Shown: positions 34,346 to 43,482 of the stretch, piece by piece
Layout of the letters: every line of letters begins with the position of its first letter
Position numbering within the stretch: the stretch's first letter is position 1
Source of the DNA: Roseburia_C sp900315735
GTDB taxonomy: Bacteria > Bacillota > Clostridia > Lachnospirales > Lachnospiraceae
Direction: 5' to 3' (one strand)
DNA length: 64,000 bases
Assembly (NCBI GenBank): GCA_052118425.1
Contig: JBQKHF010000017.1
The notes under the pieces: generated by a model
Database searches by the model: none
What the model saw: the letters and a program-made list of their open reading frames with translations, nothing else
Told to the model about the DNA's origin: nothing
Position numbers and translations under genes: made by a program

Positions 34346-35826
34346 TGTCCTTCTCCTCCTTTTCGTAAGCCCATTGCCAGTTCCACTACCCTGTATGCGC
34401 CATCGTAAATCCCCTGTTTCTTATTTTCCATAATTGCTTCACACATATCGGTAAGCAGATGGTCTGAGCTTTGGAATAATTCCAGCATCTGCAAGGTATG
34501 TGGAATATCACGGCATTCCAGGGTACCGTCCCCAATCTCTGCGGAATGGATGGCACCCCACTGTTCATGTCCACCCACTCTTTTGATAAAGAGCTTTGGC
34601 ACCGGATAAAATGCCAGCTCGCTAGGCTTTGTCACCAGCATATCGCAGCTTCGCATCAAAAGATTCGTGCAGTACACTGCTTCGAAAATATTCTTATGGT
34701 AGAAGCCATGGACTCCGGTTACTTCCCCATCCAGTGCAGCTTCGGCAAACTGCTTTGTATTCTCCCAGTCATCAAAATGCTCCGTTGCTGCATTTTTAAG
34801 TCCCGGAATTTCCTGTAATAATTCTTCCCAGACATTCCGGTAATCTCCTACATTGACATAAAGTGCTGCCCTGCCTTCCCGGATTGCCGGCAGCAGATAT
34901 CTGATAATAGCTGCAAAAATTTCTCTCTGGGCTCCTGCTCCGCCGATGGTTAATAAGAAACGCATCGGTTTCTTCTCCTGCTTTCTTTGGATTCTCGCTT
35001 CGCAGTCTGCTTCAATATTGCTTACCAGCTCATGGTCAATATAATGTCCCGTGTATATAAGATCTTTTTCCGGCATAGGATTTAAGACATCTTTTCCCTG
35101 CATGCCATTTAAAATCCGATAGCCCTGATACGCATAATGAGTCTGAACTGTATGAAGGCTTCCTTCGGATAAATGCAATGCCATCGGCCAGTTATCCGGA
35201 ATCGCATTGACTACATATTTCATGCCGGCATGTATAGCTGCCTGTGCCGGCCACACATGGGTTGCTACCACCGGAATTTCCTTTGGTACATTCCGGTAAA
35301 CCGGAGCCATAAGCTCTGCATTTTTCTGGTCAGAAGCATTATAGGAAAGCTTCCGGAACCCTTCATAATTCATTGGCTCCCACACCAGTTTATTAAAGAG
35401 CTTACTCTTACCAGAAAGTCTAGAACCCAGAGAATACAAATCATTCTGTGCGCCAATGACCTTCGTGCAGGTAGTCCTAGGATAGGAATTTAAGTCCATC
35501 CAGTATGGTGTGTAGCCCATGGATTTTGCTGCGGATGCAATTGCCATGGAAATCCGGTAATGTCCAAATCCCATACGGATATTTCCTACAATGATTCCCT
35601 TCTCTTTGTCAAATTCCAGTTTCGAAGCCTCTTTCTGCTCCGGCAGCAGCACATCCACAACACCAAGGGAATCTCCGATATGTGCATTTTCTTTTAGCAC
35701 CACCGGATAATCCACCTTGCTGTCATCCCCGAATTTCTTTTGAAACTTCTTCTTACTCTTTACCGCTTTCCGGTACACCTTCTGCGGCATTTTGTTTCCG
35801 AAGATTTCCCTTGATTTCTCCTTCAT
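34342..35826 (-). CDS. GT28/MurG-like protein of unknown function in the galactoside operon
   Basis: A 494-residue cytoplasmic protein. After a basic, variable first 80 residues it reads GIIVGNIRMGFGHYRISMAIA, which resembles the N-terminal loop of GT28 glycosyltransferases (compare NTGEGHNAAGHAV of the gene at 41.3 kb). FLLTIGGAGAQREIF (about 285) and MLVTKPSELAFYPVPKLFI (about 400) match the start of the second domain and the nucleotide-sugar loop of that fold. Donor and acceptor are unknown. It overlaps the symporter by 4 bp and follows the GH2 gene by 27 bp, so it is a true operon member. Confidence 0.7.
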   Translation of the reverse strand: MKEKSREIFGNKMPQKVYRKAVKSKKKFQKKFGDDSKVDYPVVLKENAHIGDSLGVVDVLLPEQKEASKLEFDKEKGIIVGNIRMGFGHYRISMAIASAAKSMGYTPYWMDLNSYPRTTCTKVIGAQNDLYSLGSRLSGKSKLFNKLVWEPMNYEGFRKLSYNASDQKNAELMAPVYRNVPKEIPVVATHVWPAQAAIHAGMKYVVNAIPDNWPMALHLSEGSLHTVQTHYAYQGYRILNGMQGKDVLNPMPEKDLIYTGHYIDHELVSNIEADCEARIQRKQEKKPMRFLLTIGGAGAQREIFAAIIRYLLPAIREGRAALYVNVGDYRNVWEELLQEIPGLKNAATEHFDDWENTKQFAEAALDGEVTGVHGFYHKNIFEAVYCTNLLMRSCDMLVTKPSELAFYPVPKLFIKRVGGHEQWGAIHSAEIGDGTLECRDIPHTLQMLELFQSSDHLLTDMCEAIMENKKQGIYDGAYRVVELAMGLRKGGEGQ

Positions 35827-35853
35827 AGATACCCTCCTTATCGTTATACTCCC

Positions 35854-38262
35854 TTATTCTATTTCAAATGTAATTTCTCTGGTTCCTGCCTGGTGGCTGC
35901 TTATCATAAGTTTTCCGCTTCCGGTCTTTCCTATGGTCTTTACATAAGTGCCACCCATACCGCCCTGCAGGCTGATGATGTCCGGTCCGATGAGTTCTAA
36001 TGCTCCCTCACATTTTAGCTGTACTGGCTCCTGAAAATATGGCAACAGATTTCCATTTTCATCCACTGCCTGTATTCTTACCGCAGCCACATCATAGGTA
36101 TGTGTTTCTTTTAATTTCTGACTGCTGACCGTAATCTGATACTGCACCTTCTGTACTGGCTCCCTTACTAAAGTTTTGACCACCTTACCATCCTTTATGG
36201 CTTCTAACTTATATACCATGGATTGTCCGCCCCAGTCCCCGACATACTTGTTATAAAGTGCAACCGCATCCTCCATCTTCATATGATAAAAAAGCATCAG
36301 TTTTGCTGCCAGATAATATGCTCTTTTCGGCAGATGATTCATGCCATAGCGTGCCGCCAGATTCAAAACTTCTTTTACCATTGCAGCCTGTTTCGGTGCG
36401 AAATCCTCTCCCTCTTCGATGGCATTTCCAATGTAATCATCAATTGGAACCGGACCATGTTTCAGATTCTTATATGGAGAATCCGTTTTCTTATATTCCT
36501 TGGTAAACCGGTCATTTTTGTACATTTTAACACTGTCTGCATTGGTAAAAATATAAGTCTCGCCCCGGTTGCAGGCTGGATGTTCTCCAATATCCATCGT
36601 TGAACTTAAAGCTAATACCGGTCTTTCTTCCTGCTGGCAGGCATACACATCTGCCGCCATTTTCGGATTACGGAACATGTCTAAGACTCCGTGATAGCAA
36701 ATTCTGTCTCCACTACCGAAATCTTTATGTGTATTATAATCTGCCATACACCATCCGAAGCTTCCGGCAATGTCCTCTTCTCCTGCTACTGCATCCAGTA
36801 CACTGGCGTGGCGGAGTGCATGCCACATACGATGTTCTTCCCAGTCGAAGGATTTGGTGGAATACATATGTCCGTTATATTCCGTGATAAGATACGGTTT
36901 TTCTATATCGGATGTCACATTCTTCTTATGCTCACAGCCTTTGTTCAGACCATTGTGTACAAAATCATTATAGGTATATACATCCTCTAAAAGACTGCTC
37001 TTTTTATGTGCCCGCACGCCACCAGTCTGTCTGGTATTATCTAACTTATGTGCTATTGCATTGGTGCGGCGGTAAAATTCATCGTCATCCTGCGATTCAT
37101 TAATCCGCACTCCCCAGAGAATAATGGATGGATGGTTGCGGTACTGTATCACCATGTCTTTTACATTTTCCACAGCCTGCGCTTTCCATGCTTCATCGCC
37201 GATATGCTGCCAGCCCGGAATCTCGGTAAATACCATAAGCCCCAGCTCATCGCACCGGTTTATAAATTCCTGGGACTGCGGATAATGGGATGTCCGCACT
37301 GCATTCAGCCCTAACTCTTTCTTTAATACTTCCGCATCCATCCTCTGTATGGAAGCCGGCATGGCATAACCCACATAAGGATAACTCTGGTGACGGTTTA
37401 GTCCCCGAATTCGAAGCTTATGTCCATTTAAGTAAAAGCCATCTTTTTTGAATACTGCCTGGCGGAAACCCACCGTTGTTACGACCTCGTCAATTATATT
37501 ATTCCCGGTTACAAGCTGGGTCTTTACTTCATATAACGCCGGATTCTCTACCTCCCATAGGGATACGATTCCTGCCGGAAATGCAAGTGTTTTCTTTCCC
37601 TCCTGTGCAGGAATTTCAGAAAAAGTTTCCTCTCCTATCAGCTGGTATTCCTCTTCACCTTTTTTCCGGATGTACTGCCGCAGCAACAGATTTTCTTCGT
37701 TTCCTGCCAGCGTGATTTCCGATAGCAGTGTTCCTTTCTTCGTTTCCAGCTCCACCTGTGGTTTTAAAAATACATCTGCAAGATAGCTTTCCTCATTTAT
37801 CTCAAGGTACACATCCCGGTAAATTCCACCGTAGGTCATATAATCAATGACAAATCCAAAGGGCGGAACATTCAGATTCTCATTGCTGTCTACCCGCACC
37901 GCAATGATATTATCTTCCCCATAATAAAGCAGTGCTGAAATATCAATGGTCAATGCCGTATATCCGCAATGGTGTGCGCCTGCTTTCTTTCCATTTACAT
38001 AGACTTCACTGTCATGGGCAACTCCTTCAAAGGTCAGCCGCACTACTTTTCCTTCCCACTCTTTCTTCGCCAAAAGGTGTCTGCGGTAGCCGCTTACCAT
38101 CTGATACGCATGCTCATCAAAATAGTGAAAAGGCAGTTCCTTTACCGTATGGGGAATCCGCACGCTCTGCATCGCTGCTTCGTCATATTCTGCGTTGCTT
38201 TGTGCTGCTTCCCATTTCTCACTAAAATACCAGTCATTGTCCAAATAGTATTTTTCTCTCAT
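35854..38262 (-). CDS. GH2 beta-galactosidase family enzyme
   Basis: An 802-residue GH2 protein. A sugar-binding jelly-roll (1-175; WYFSEKW, IPHTV, VYVNGKKAG, GGIYRDVYLE), an Ig-like domain (about 180-275) and the barrel (about 280-560) are visible. LRIRGLNRHQ.. precedes the acid/base E in LWGVRINES; the nucleophile E is in YLITEYNGH. C-terminal Ig-like domains follow. It has no signal peptide. Neighbours make beta-galactosidase likelier than beta-glucuronidase, which shares the fold. First enzyme gene after the TetR regulator. Confidence 0.9.
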   Translation of the reverse strand: MREKYYLDNDWYFSEKWEAAQSNAEYDEAAMQSVRIPHTVKELPFHYFDEHAYQMVSGYRRHLLAKKEWEGKVVRLTFEGVAHDSEVYVNGKKAGAHHCGYTALTIDISALLYYGEDNIIAVRVDSNENLNVPPFGFVIDYMTYGGIYRDVYLEINEESYLADVFLKPQVELETKKGTLLSEITLAGNEENLLLRQYIRKKGEEEYQLIGEETFSEIPAQEGKKTLAFPAGIVSLWEVENPALYEVKTQLVTGNNIIDEVVTTVGFRQAVFKKDGFYLNGHKLRIRGLNRHQSYPYVGYAMPASIQRMDAEVLKKELGLNAVRTSHYPQSQEFINRCDELGLMVFTEIPGWQHIGDEAWKAQAVENVKDMVIQYRNHPSIILWGVRINESQDDDEFYRRTNAIAHKLDNTRQTGGVRAHKKSSLLEDVYTYNDFVHNGLNKGCEHKKNVTSDIEKPYLITEYNGHMYSTKSFDWEEHRMWHALRHASVLDAVAGEEDIAGSFGWCMADYNTHKDFGSGDRICYHGVLDMFRNPKMAADVYACQQEERPVLALSSTMDIGEHPACNRGETYIFTNADSVKMYKNDRFTKEYKKTDSPYKNLKHGPVPIDDYIGNAIEEGEDFAPKQAAMVKEVLNLAARYGMNHLPKRAYYLAAKLMLFYHMKMEDAVALYNKYVGDWGGQSMVYKLEAIKDGKVVKTLVREPVQKVQYQITVSSQKLKETHTYDVAAVRIQAVDENGNLLPYFQEPVQLKCEGALELIGPDIISLQGGMGGTYVKTIGKTGSGKLMISSHQAGTREITFEIE

Positions 38263-38322
38263 ACCTTTTCCTCGCTCTTTCTACTGGTGTATTTCTATTC
38301 ATGCATCTCTATTCGCACATAT

Positions 38323-38892
38323 CTATTGCCTCGTGATAATTCCATCCACCAGAATATTCACTACTTCCTCTAATGCCTCACCATAGGAAAGTTTGCTCTG
38401 AATCAGGATGTCTCTCTGGAAGAACTGCTCTAAGGAGGCTTCCAGCATCATCTTTAAAACAGGTATGTTGATGCGGCGGATTACGCCTTCCTCCATGCCC
38501 TGTTCCAATAACGCAATGGTGGTCTCCCAGCCGGTCTCTAATCGAAGTTCCACCTGATGATAGATTTCCGGAAATTTATCTTTTAATAAATACATCTGCC
38601 GGAAATCAATTTCCTTATAACTCTCCGGCATTACCCCTAAGATTTTCCGTATTTTTTCTAAAGTGCCAAGGCTTTCGTCTGCCATAACTTCCCGTTCACT
38701 TTCCTTGATGCAGTCAAACAGATAATCCACCATGGCAAGAAATAACGCCTCTTTATCTGCAAATACCTGATAAATCGTTTTCTTGCTGATACCAAGAATG
38801 TGGGCGATATCATCCATGGTAAATTTCAATCCCTTCTGGTTAAATGCCTGCATCGTGCCCTGCAATATTTTCTCTCTCAATTCCATGTTCAC
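38323..38892 (-). CDS. TetR-family regulator of the galactoside operon
   Basis: A 189-residue TetR protein: helix-turn-helix in residues 8-50 (ILQGTMQAFNQKGLKFTMDDIAHILGISKKTIYQVFADKEALF), then a helical ligand domain. It lies 60 bp upstream of the GH2 gene in the same direction and its own promoter is covered by palindromes (38909-38995), so it probably represses itself and the operon. The inducer is unknown; a galactoside or a derived sugar phosphate would fit. Confidence 0.85.
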   Translation of the reverse strand: MNMELREKILQGTMQAFNQKGLKFTMDDIAHILGISKKTIYQVFADKEALFLAMVDYLFDCIKESEREVMADESLGTLEKIRKILGVMPESYKEIDFRQMYLLKDKFPEIYHQVELRLETGWETTIALLEQGMEEGVIRRINIPVLKMMLEASLEQFFQRDILIQSKLSYGEALEEVVNILVDGIITRQ

Positions 38893-38908
38893 TACCCCTG
38901 TTCTCTGT

Positions 38909-38995
38909 GGAAACTACTTTTTGTTTTTCGGTTTCCTTAATTGTAACACCTTGGGATTTCCGTTACAAGAAACTGAATTACCAAAATTGGTTTCC
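38909..38995 (-). promoter_or_regulatory. Promoter and operators upstream of the tetR-type gene
   Basis: Minus strand TTGTAA (38968-38963), 17-bp spacer, TACAAT (38945-38940). The boxes are themselves an inverted repeat, TTGTAAC with GTTACAA. On either side lie GAAAC..GTTTCC dyads: GGAAAC 38909 with GGTTTCC 38930, and GAAAC 38969 with GTTTCC 38990. TetR operators typically overlap promoters in this way. Confidence 0.6.
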
Positions 38996-39068
38996 TGAAT
39001 TTGTGGATTTTGACGAGAAGAGGATTTCAATGATGCCAAATGTTCTTCGAAAGTTTTTTGTGCAAAAA

Positions 39069-39113
39069 AAGCAGACATAAATTGCCACCTTAAATAGCAA
39101 TAAATGTCTGCTT
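39069..39113 (-). terminator. Terminator of the purine permease gene
   Basis: AAGCAGACAT (39069-39078) pairs perfectly with ATGTCTGCTT (39104-39113). On the minus strand TTTTTTTGC follows. Confidence 0.85.
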
Positions 39114-39142
39114 CAAATTGTTTTATTTAATTTAATCTCCTC

Positions 39143-40501
39143 TTACAGGAAGATATACTTACAAATGAATAATACTGCAAGAATATACATCAGCGGAGTA
39201 ATTTTCTTAGCTTTACCACAGATTAAGTTGATGATAACGTAAGAGATAACACCGATTGCGATACCTTCTGCAATGCTGTACATAAGAGGCATAGCGATTA
39301 AGCAAAGGTATGCAGGAGCTGCTTCTGTAACATCGTTGAAGTCAATCTTAACGATTGAAGATACCATAAGGAATCCAACGAAGATTAATGCAGGAGCGGT
39401 AGCAAATCCTGGGATTGCTGTAAAGATTGGTGCAAAGAAGATTGCAATCAGGAACATGAATCCGGTTACAACAGATGCAAAACCGGTTCTGGCACCTGCA
39501 CCTACACCAGCAGAACTCTCTACGAAAGTTGTGGTTGTAGAAGTACCAAGAACAGCACCAGCGGATGTTGCGATAGCGTCAGCTAATAATGCATTTTTAA
39601 CTCTTGGAAGCTTTCCTTCTTTGTCTAACATACCAGCTTTATCAGAAACACCGATTAAGGTTCCGATAGTATCAAACATATCTACAAATAAGAAGGATAA
39701 TAATACTACGATAAAGTTAACAATACCTACACCGGTAAAGTCAGCTTTGAAACACTGTCCAAAGGTTTCTCCGATTTTGGTGAAGTCTGTCATTGCAAAT
39801 GTAGGATATAAAGAATAGAATCCAGCTTCTGCATCAATCTGATAGATACCTGCTGCCTGGCAGATCATACCAAGAATCCATGTAGCAAGGATTCCGATAA
39901 GGATGGAACCTTTTACATTCTTTAAATATAAGATAATGGTAAGAAGTAAACCAATCAGTGCAAGTAAAGCACAGATTCCTTCTGTATGCCAGTTCTCTGT
40001 AAATTTAACATAAGATAATAAAGTAGTGCTGTTGTCAACAACAATGTGAGCACCCTGTAAACCGATGAAAGCGATAAACAAACCAATACCGGCACTTACA
40101 CCTTTTTTCAGTGTAGCAGGAATGGCATTGAAAATTGCCTCACGTACGTTGGTCAGTGAAAGTACGATAAAGATGATACCTTCAATGAACACTGCCATTA
40201 ATGCGACTCTCCAGTCATAATGCATATTTCCACATACTGTAAATGCGAAATATGCATTCAATCCCATACCAGGAGCTAATGCAAATGGATAATTAGCCAT
40301 CAAAGCCATTGCAAGTGTTCCGATAAAGGATGCAAGACAGGTTGCAATCAAAACTGCAGTAGGATCCATGCCAGCAGCAGATAACAGGTTCGGGTTAACT
40401 GCCAGGATGTAAGCCATTGTCATAAATGTGGTAAGACCTGCAATTACTTCTGTCTTGACGTTAGTGTTGTTCTCTTTGAATTTGAACATTTTCTCTAACA
40501 T
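39143..40501 (-). CDS. NCS2-family purine permease (AzgA/PbuG-like)
   Basis: A 452-residue transporter with about twelve membrane segments. TEVIAGLTTFMTMAYILAVNP at the start, NYPFALAPGMGLNAYFAFTV (about 68-87) and SAGVGAGARTGFASVVTG (about 330) are signatures of the AzgA/PbuG branch, which imports hypoxanthine, guanine or adenine with H+. It lies 79 bp after apt in the same direction, so import and salvage are probably co-expressed. A small GCCAG/CTGGC hairpin lies between them. Confidence 0.9.
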   Translation of the reverse strand: MLEKMFKFKENNTNVKTEVIAGLTTFMTMAYILAVNPNLLSAAGMDPTAVLIATCLASFIGTLAMALMANYPFALAPGMGLNAYFAFTVCGNMHYDWRVALMAVFIEGIIFIVLSLTNVREAIFNAIPATLKKGVSAGIGLFIAFIGLQGAHIVVDNSTTLLSYVKFTENWHTEGICALLALIGLLLTIILYLKNVKGSILIGILATWILGMICQAAGIYQIDAEAGFYSLYPTFAMTDFTKIGETFGQCFKADFTGVGIVNFIVVLLSFLFVDMFDTIGTLIGVSDKAGMLDKEGKLPRVKNALLADAIATSAGAVLGTSTTTTFVESSAGVGAGARTGFASVVTGFMFLIAIFFAPIFTAIPGFATAPALIFVGFLMVSSIVKIDFNDVTEAAPAYLCLIAMPLMYSIAEGIAIGVISYVIINLICGKAKKITPLMYILAVLFICKYIFL

Positions 40502-40580
40502 TTTTCTTCCTCCAAATTGTTTTTTATACCTAAAGCCAGCCTCTCTGGCAATAAGTCATGTTAAACTTCTCTTCTGTAAA

Positions 40581-41105
40581 TTATTTTCCTTCATATGTAA
40601 TTACAGAAGCAACATCATAACCCTTCAAACGCTCTCTTCCCTTTAATCCAGCCAGTTCCATTAAGAAAATGACCTTGACTACTTCTCCGCCAAGCTGCTC
40701 TACTAATTTGATAGCAGCTTCAATGGTTCCGCCGGTTGCAATTAAGTCATCTACTAAAACAACCTTCTGCCCCGGTTTGATGGAATCCTTGTGCATCTCA
40801 ATGGTAGCCTGTCCATACTCTAAATCATAAGACTGTGAAATGGTCTCACATGGTAATTTTCCTTTTTTACGAACCGGTACAAACGGTTTATGCATTTCGT
40901 AAGCAATTGGTACTCCGAAAATGAATCCTCTGGATTCTGTACCGGCAACTACATCAAAGTCCACACCATCTAAAAGCTTGATCATGGAATCTATTGCAAG
41001 CTGAAGTCCGTCTGCATCCTGCAATACGGAAGTAATATCTCTGAAAATAATTCCCGGCTCTGGAAAATCCGGTATACTTCTTACATATTCTTCTATTTTT
41101 TTCAT
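40581..41105 (-). CDS. apt: Adenine phosphoribosyltransferase
   Basis: A 174-residue enzyme converting adenine and PRPP to AMP. Start at 41105 (MKKIEEYVRSIPDFPEPGIIFRDIT) fits the family's usual N-terminus; the 35-residue extension in the open frame is rejected. The PRPP loop VVLVDDLIATGGT (about 117-129) and the flexible loop KKGKLPCETISQSYDLEYG are present. It is followed by the purine permease gene. Confidence 0.95.
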   Translation of the reverse strand: MKKIEEYVRSIPDFPEPGIIFRDITSVLQDADGLQLAIDSMIKLLDGVDFDVVAGTESRGFIFGVPIAYEMHKPFVPVRKKGKLPCETISQSYDLEYGQATIEMHKDSIKPGQKVVLVDDLIATGGTIEAAIKLVEQLGGEVVKVIFLMELAGLKGRERLKGYDVASVITYEGK

Positions 41106-41303
41106 CTTAATACCCTTCTTTCTATTTACTGCCCTCTGTTTTAAAAAACACTTTTTTATTATAAATTTATACTGCCAGAAATACAAGCAATTTTTTATAA
41201 AATGTTTCATTTTTGGTTATAAAATTTTATGAAAAGTTGCTATTTTATTGCAAATATATTAAGATGTTCTATACGAAAGAAAAGTTCGGAAAGGGGATTT
41301 TTT

Positions 41304-42419
41304 GTGAAAATTCTGATTTTATCCTGCAACACAGGAGAAGGACATAACGCCGCCGGTCATGCCGTGGAAGAAGCAGCTTTAGCAAGGGGACACGAAGTAA
41401 ATTTCGTTGATGCCATGCAGCTTGGCAAAAGACATACTTCACGCCTTATCAGCGGACTTTATATTGGGATTGTAAAGCATCTGCCGTGGTTTTTCGGTTT
41501 CATTTATAAACTGGGAATGCTTATCAGTAACCGCCATTTCAAATCTCCGGTTTACTGGGCAAATGCAAGGCTGGCGAAACCGCTTGCATCCCTCATCGAA
41601 GAAGGAAATTATGACATTGTGGTGATGCCGCACCTTTACCCGGCAGAGATCATTACTTATATGAAGAAACACAACATGCTGCCGGTAAAAGCAGTCGCTA
41701 TCGGAACCGATTATACCTGCATTCCTTTCTGGGAGGAAACCAACTGCGACTACTATGTTATTCCTCATGAGGATTTGATGGACGAGTATATAAAACGCGG
41801 TGTTCCAAAGGAAAAATTACTTCCTTACGGTATTCCAGTGCGTCATTCTTTTGCAAAGCATACACCAAAGGACATTGCCCGCCGCAAATGCCACTTAGAT
41901 GCCGATGCTCCGACCTTTCTCATTATGAGTGGAAGTATGGGCTTCGGAAAACTGGCAGTCTTTGCCATGGCACTCTATAAGCAATGCAAAAATGATGAAC
42001 ACATTGTAATTATCTGTGGAAATAACAAGAAACTGCAGTCTGTTCTCACCAAAGAATTTAGACATTGCCCGCGGGTTCATGTCTTAGGCTACACCAGACA
42101 TGTTTCCCTTTATATGGATGCCTGTGATGTCATCTTTACCAAACCGGGCGGACTTACCTCTACCGAAACTTTGGTAAAGGGAATCCCAACTATCCATACC
42201 GCACCGATTCCAGGCTGTGAAACCGCAAACAGTGCATTTTTCGTAGACCGTGGCATTTCCTATGCCTCTAAATACATGTTGGAGCAGATTCGCCTTGGCA
42301 TGCTGCTGATGCGAAGCAATGACCTGCAGGAAGAAATGCATGCTGCACAGCTTCGGGAGCAGAAAGCCGATGCAGCGGAACGCATTGTAGACCTGTTGGA
42401 ATCGCTGTCTGAAAAATAA
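41304..42419 (+). CDS. GT28 glycosyltransferase, diacylglycerol glucosyltransferase-like
   Basis: A 371-residue protein starting at GTG 41304 after GGAAAGGGG; an upstream ATG at 41229 lacks a ribosome site. The N-terminal domain has SCNTGEGHNAAGHAVEEAA (about 6-24) of the MGDG synthase/UgtP family; the C-terminal domain has MSGSMGFGK and FTKPGGLTSTETLVKGIPTI, the nucleotide-sugar loop. Such enzymes transfer glucose or galactose from a UDP sugar to diacylglycerol at the membrane face. It precedes plsY, which fits a lipid role. Confidence 0.85.
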   Translation: MKILILSCNTGEGHNAAGHAVEEAALARGHEVNFVDAMQLGKRHTSRLISGLYIGIVKHLPWFFGFIYKLGMLISNRHFKSPVYWANARLAKPLASLIEEGNYDIVVMPHLYPAEIITYMKKHNMLPVKAVAIGTDYTCIPFWEETNCDYYVIPHEDLMDEYIKRGVPKEKLLPYGIPVRHSFAKHTPKDIARRKCHLDADAPTFLIMSGSMGFGKLAVFAMALYKQCKNDEHIVIICGNNKKLQSVLTKEFRHCPRVHVLGYTRHVSLYMDACDVIFTKPGGLTSTETLVKGIPTIHTAPIPGCETANSAFFVDRGISYASKYMLEQIRLGMLLMRSNDLQEEMHAAQLREQKADAAERIVDLLESLSEK

Positions 42420-42833
42420 CGACGATTGCTTTTATTCAAACAAGTGATTACGGAAGCAGGAGAAAAGATTTTAATAGGAAATTTTGTGGCATTCCATGTA
42501 CATCTGACTTGATTATAAACTGTCTTTTCGCTTGCTTTGACAGAATCTCGGCACTGTCCGTCAAAAGCGGATGCCACATAAAGCCTGCAAGGGGCACTAG
42601 GAATTTCGACATCATGCTATTTTCATCTGGCAACCGTACTTTGACGAACAGTACCAGGATTCTGTTAAACATGGAAAAGACTGTTTTTATCAGAAAAAGA
42701 AAAATGAACTACTTAGAACGGTGGTATTTCATCATCGGAAAATCAATGCATATGGAATACTGCAAAATTCCTTTATACAAACGCTATCTCCTTCCGCAAT
42801 CACCTGTTTATCGAAAAGAAAAGGAGCCTTTAT
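42420..42833. other. Gene-free, strongly structured stretch before plsY
   Basis: No certain gene. GTGGCATTCC (42486-42495) can pair with GGATGCCAC (42569-42577), enclosing GCTTTGAC (42534-42541) with GTCAAAAGC (42560-42568); a further hairpin has GTACT and AGTAC arms near 42635-42656. A minus-strand open frame of 74 codons (42448-42672) covers it but has no recognised family. It could be a structured RNA or an interspersed repeat. Confidence 0.4.
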
Positions 42834-43466
42834 ATGAACCAATCAATTATCACCTGCATCTTTTTTTCCATCGCCGGCTATCTCAGCGGCAGCATACTCT
42901 ATGCCTACTGGATTCCGAAGATATTATTTCAGAAAGATATCTGTGCATTAAGTCCGGATGGAAATCCCGGCACTGCCAATGCCTTTGTGTATGGCGGATT
43001 CCGGGCTGGTATTCTTGCACTCCTTTTGGAGCTTTTCAAGGGCTTTTTCCCGGTCGTACTTGCCCTACGGACATTGGGTATTAACACTCCATACATGATT
43101 CCGATTCTGATAGCACCGGTTCTCGGACATGCGTTCCCATTGCAGTTTCATCCGAAAAACAGTAACAAAAAAGGCGGCAAAGCCATTGCCGTCTCCTTTG
43201 GTGTACTGCTTGGAATCTTTCCGGTTGTTCTTCCGGTTCTTTTCCTTGCTGCTGCTTATATTCTTTTTTCTGTGGTCTTAATTATCCGGCCACATCTTTT
43301 CCGGTCCATTATTACCTTTGGCGTATTCTGCCTTCTGGTCTTTCTCTTTGTGCCGGTTCTCTCCATTGACTTTGCCTGCCTTGGAATTGCACTGCTTGTT
43401 ATCTATAAGCATCTTTGTGCTTACCAGAATGAGAAACTTTCCATCCGATTTTTCTTTCAAAAATAG
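42834..43466 (+). CDS. plsY: Acyl-phosphate glycerol-3-phosphate acyltransferase
   Basis: A 210-residue membrane enzyme that acylates glycerol-3-phosphate using acyl-phosphate, the first step of phospholipid synthesis. The family motifs are present: GYLSGSILYAYW (motif 1 serine), SPDGNPGTANAFVYGG with the G-K-like phosphate loop, LFKGFFPV, and GHAFPLQFHPKNSNKKGGKA. Five or so membrane segments. The ATG follows AAGGAG. Slightly divergent from canonical PlsY, so a paralogue is possible. Confidence 0.88.
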   Translation: MNQSIITCIFFSIAGYLSGSILYAYWIPKILFQKDICALSPDGNPGTANAFVYGGFRAGILALLLELFKGFFPVVLALRTLGINTPYMIPILIAPVLGHAFPLQFHPKNSNKKGGKAIAVSFGVLLGIFPVVLPVLFLAAAYILFSVVLIIRPHLFRSIITFGVFCLLVFLFVPVLSIDFACLGIALLVIYKHLCAYQNEKLSIRFFFQK

Positions 43467-43482
43467 CTTTTTTAAGAGATAC

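Noticed and set aside
42509..43084. 191-codon plus-strand frame overlapping the start of plsY
   Set aside because: It overlaps plsY in another frame for 250 bases; plsY has all family motifs and a ribosome site, this one has neither.
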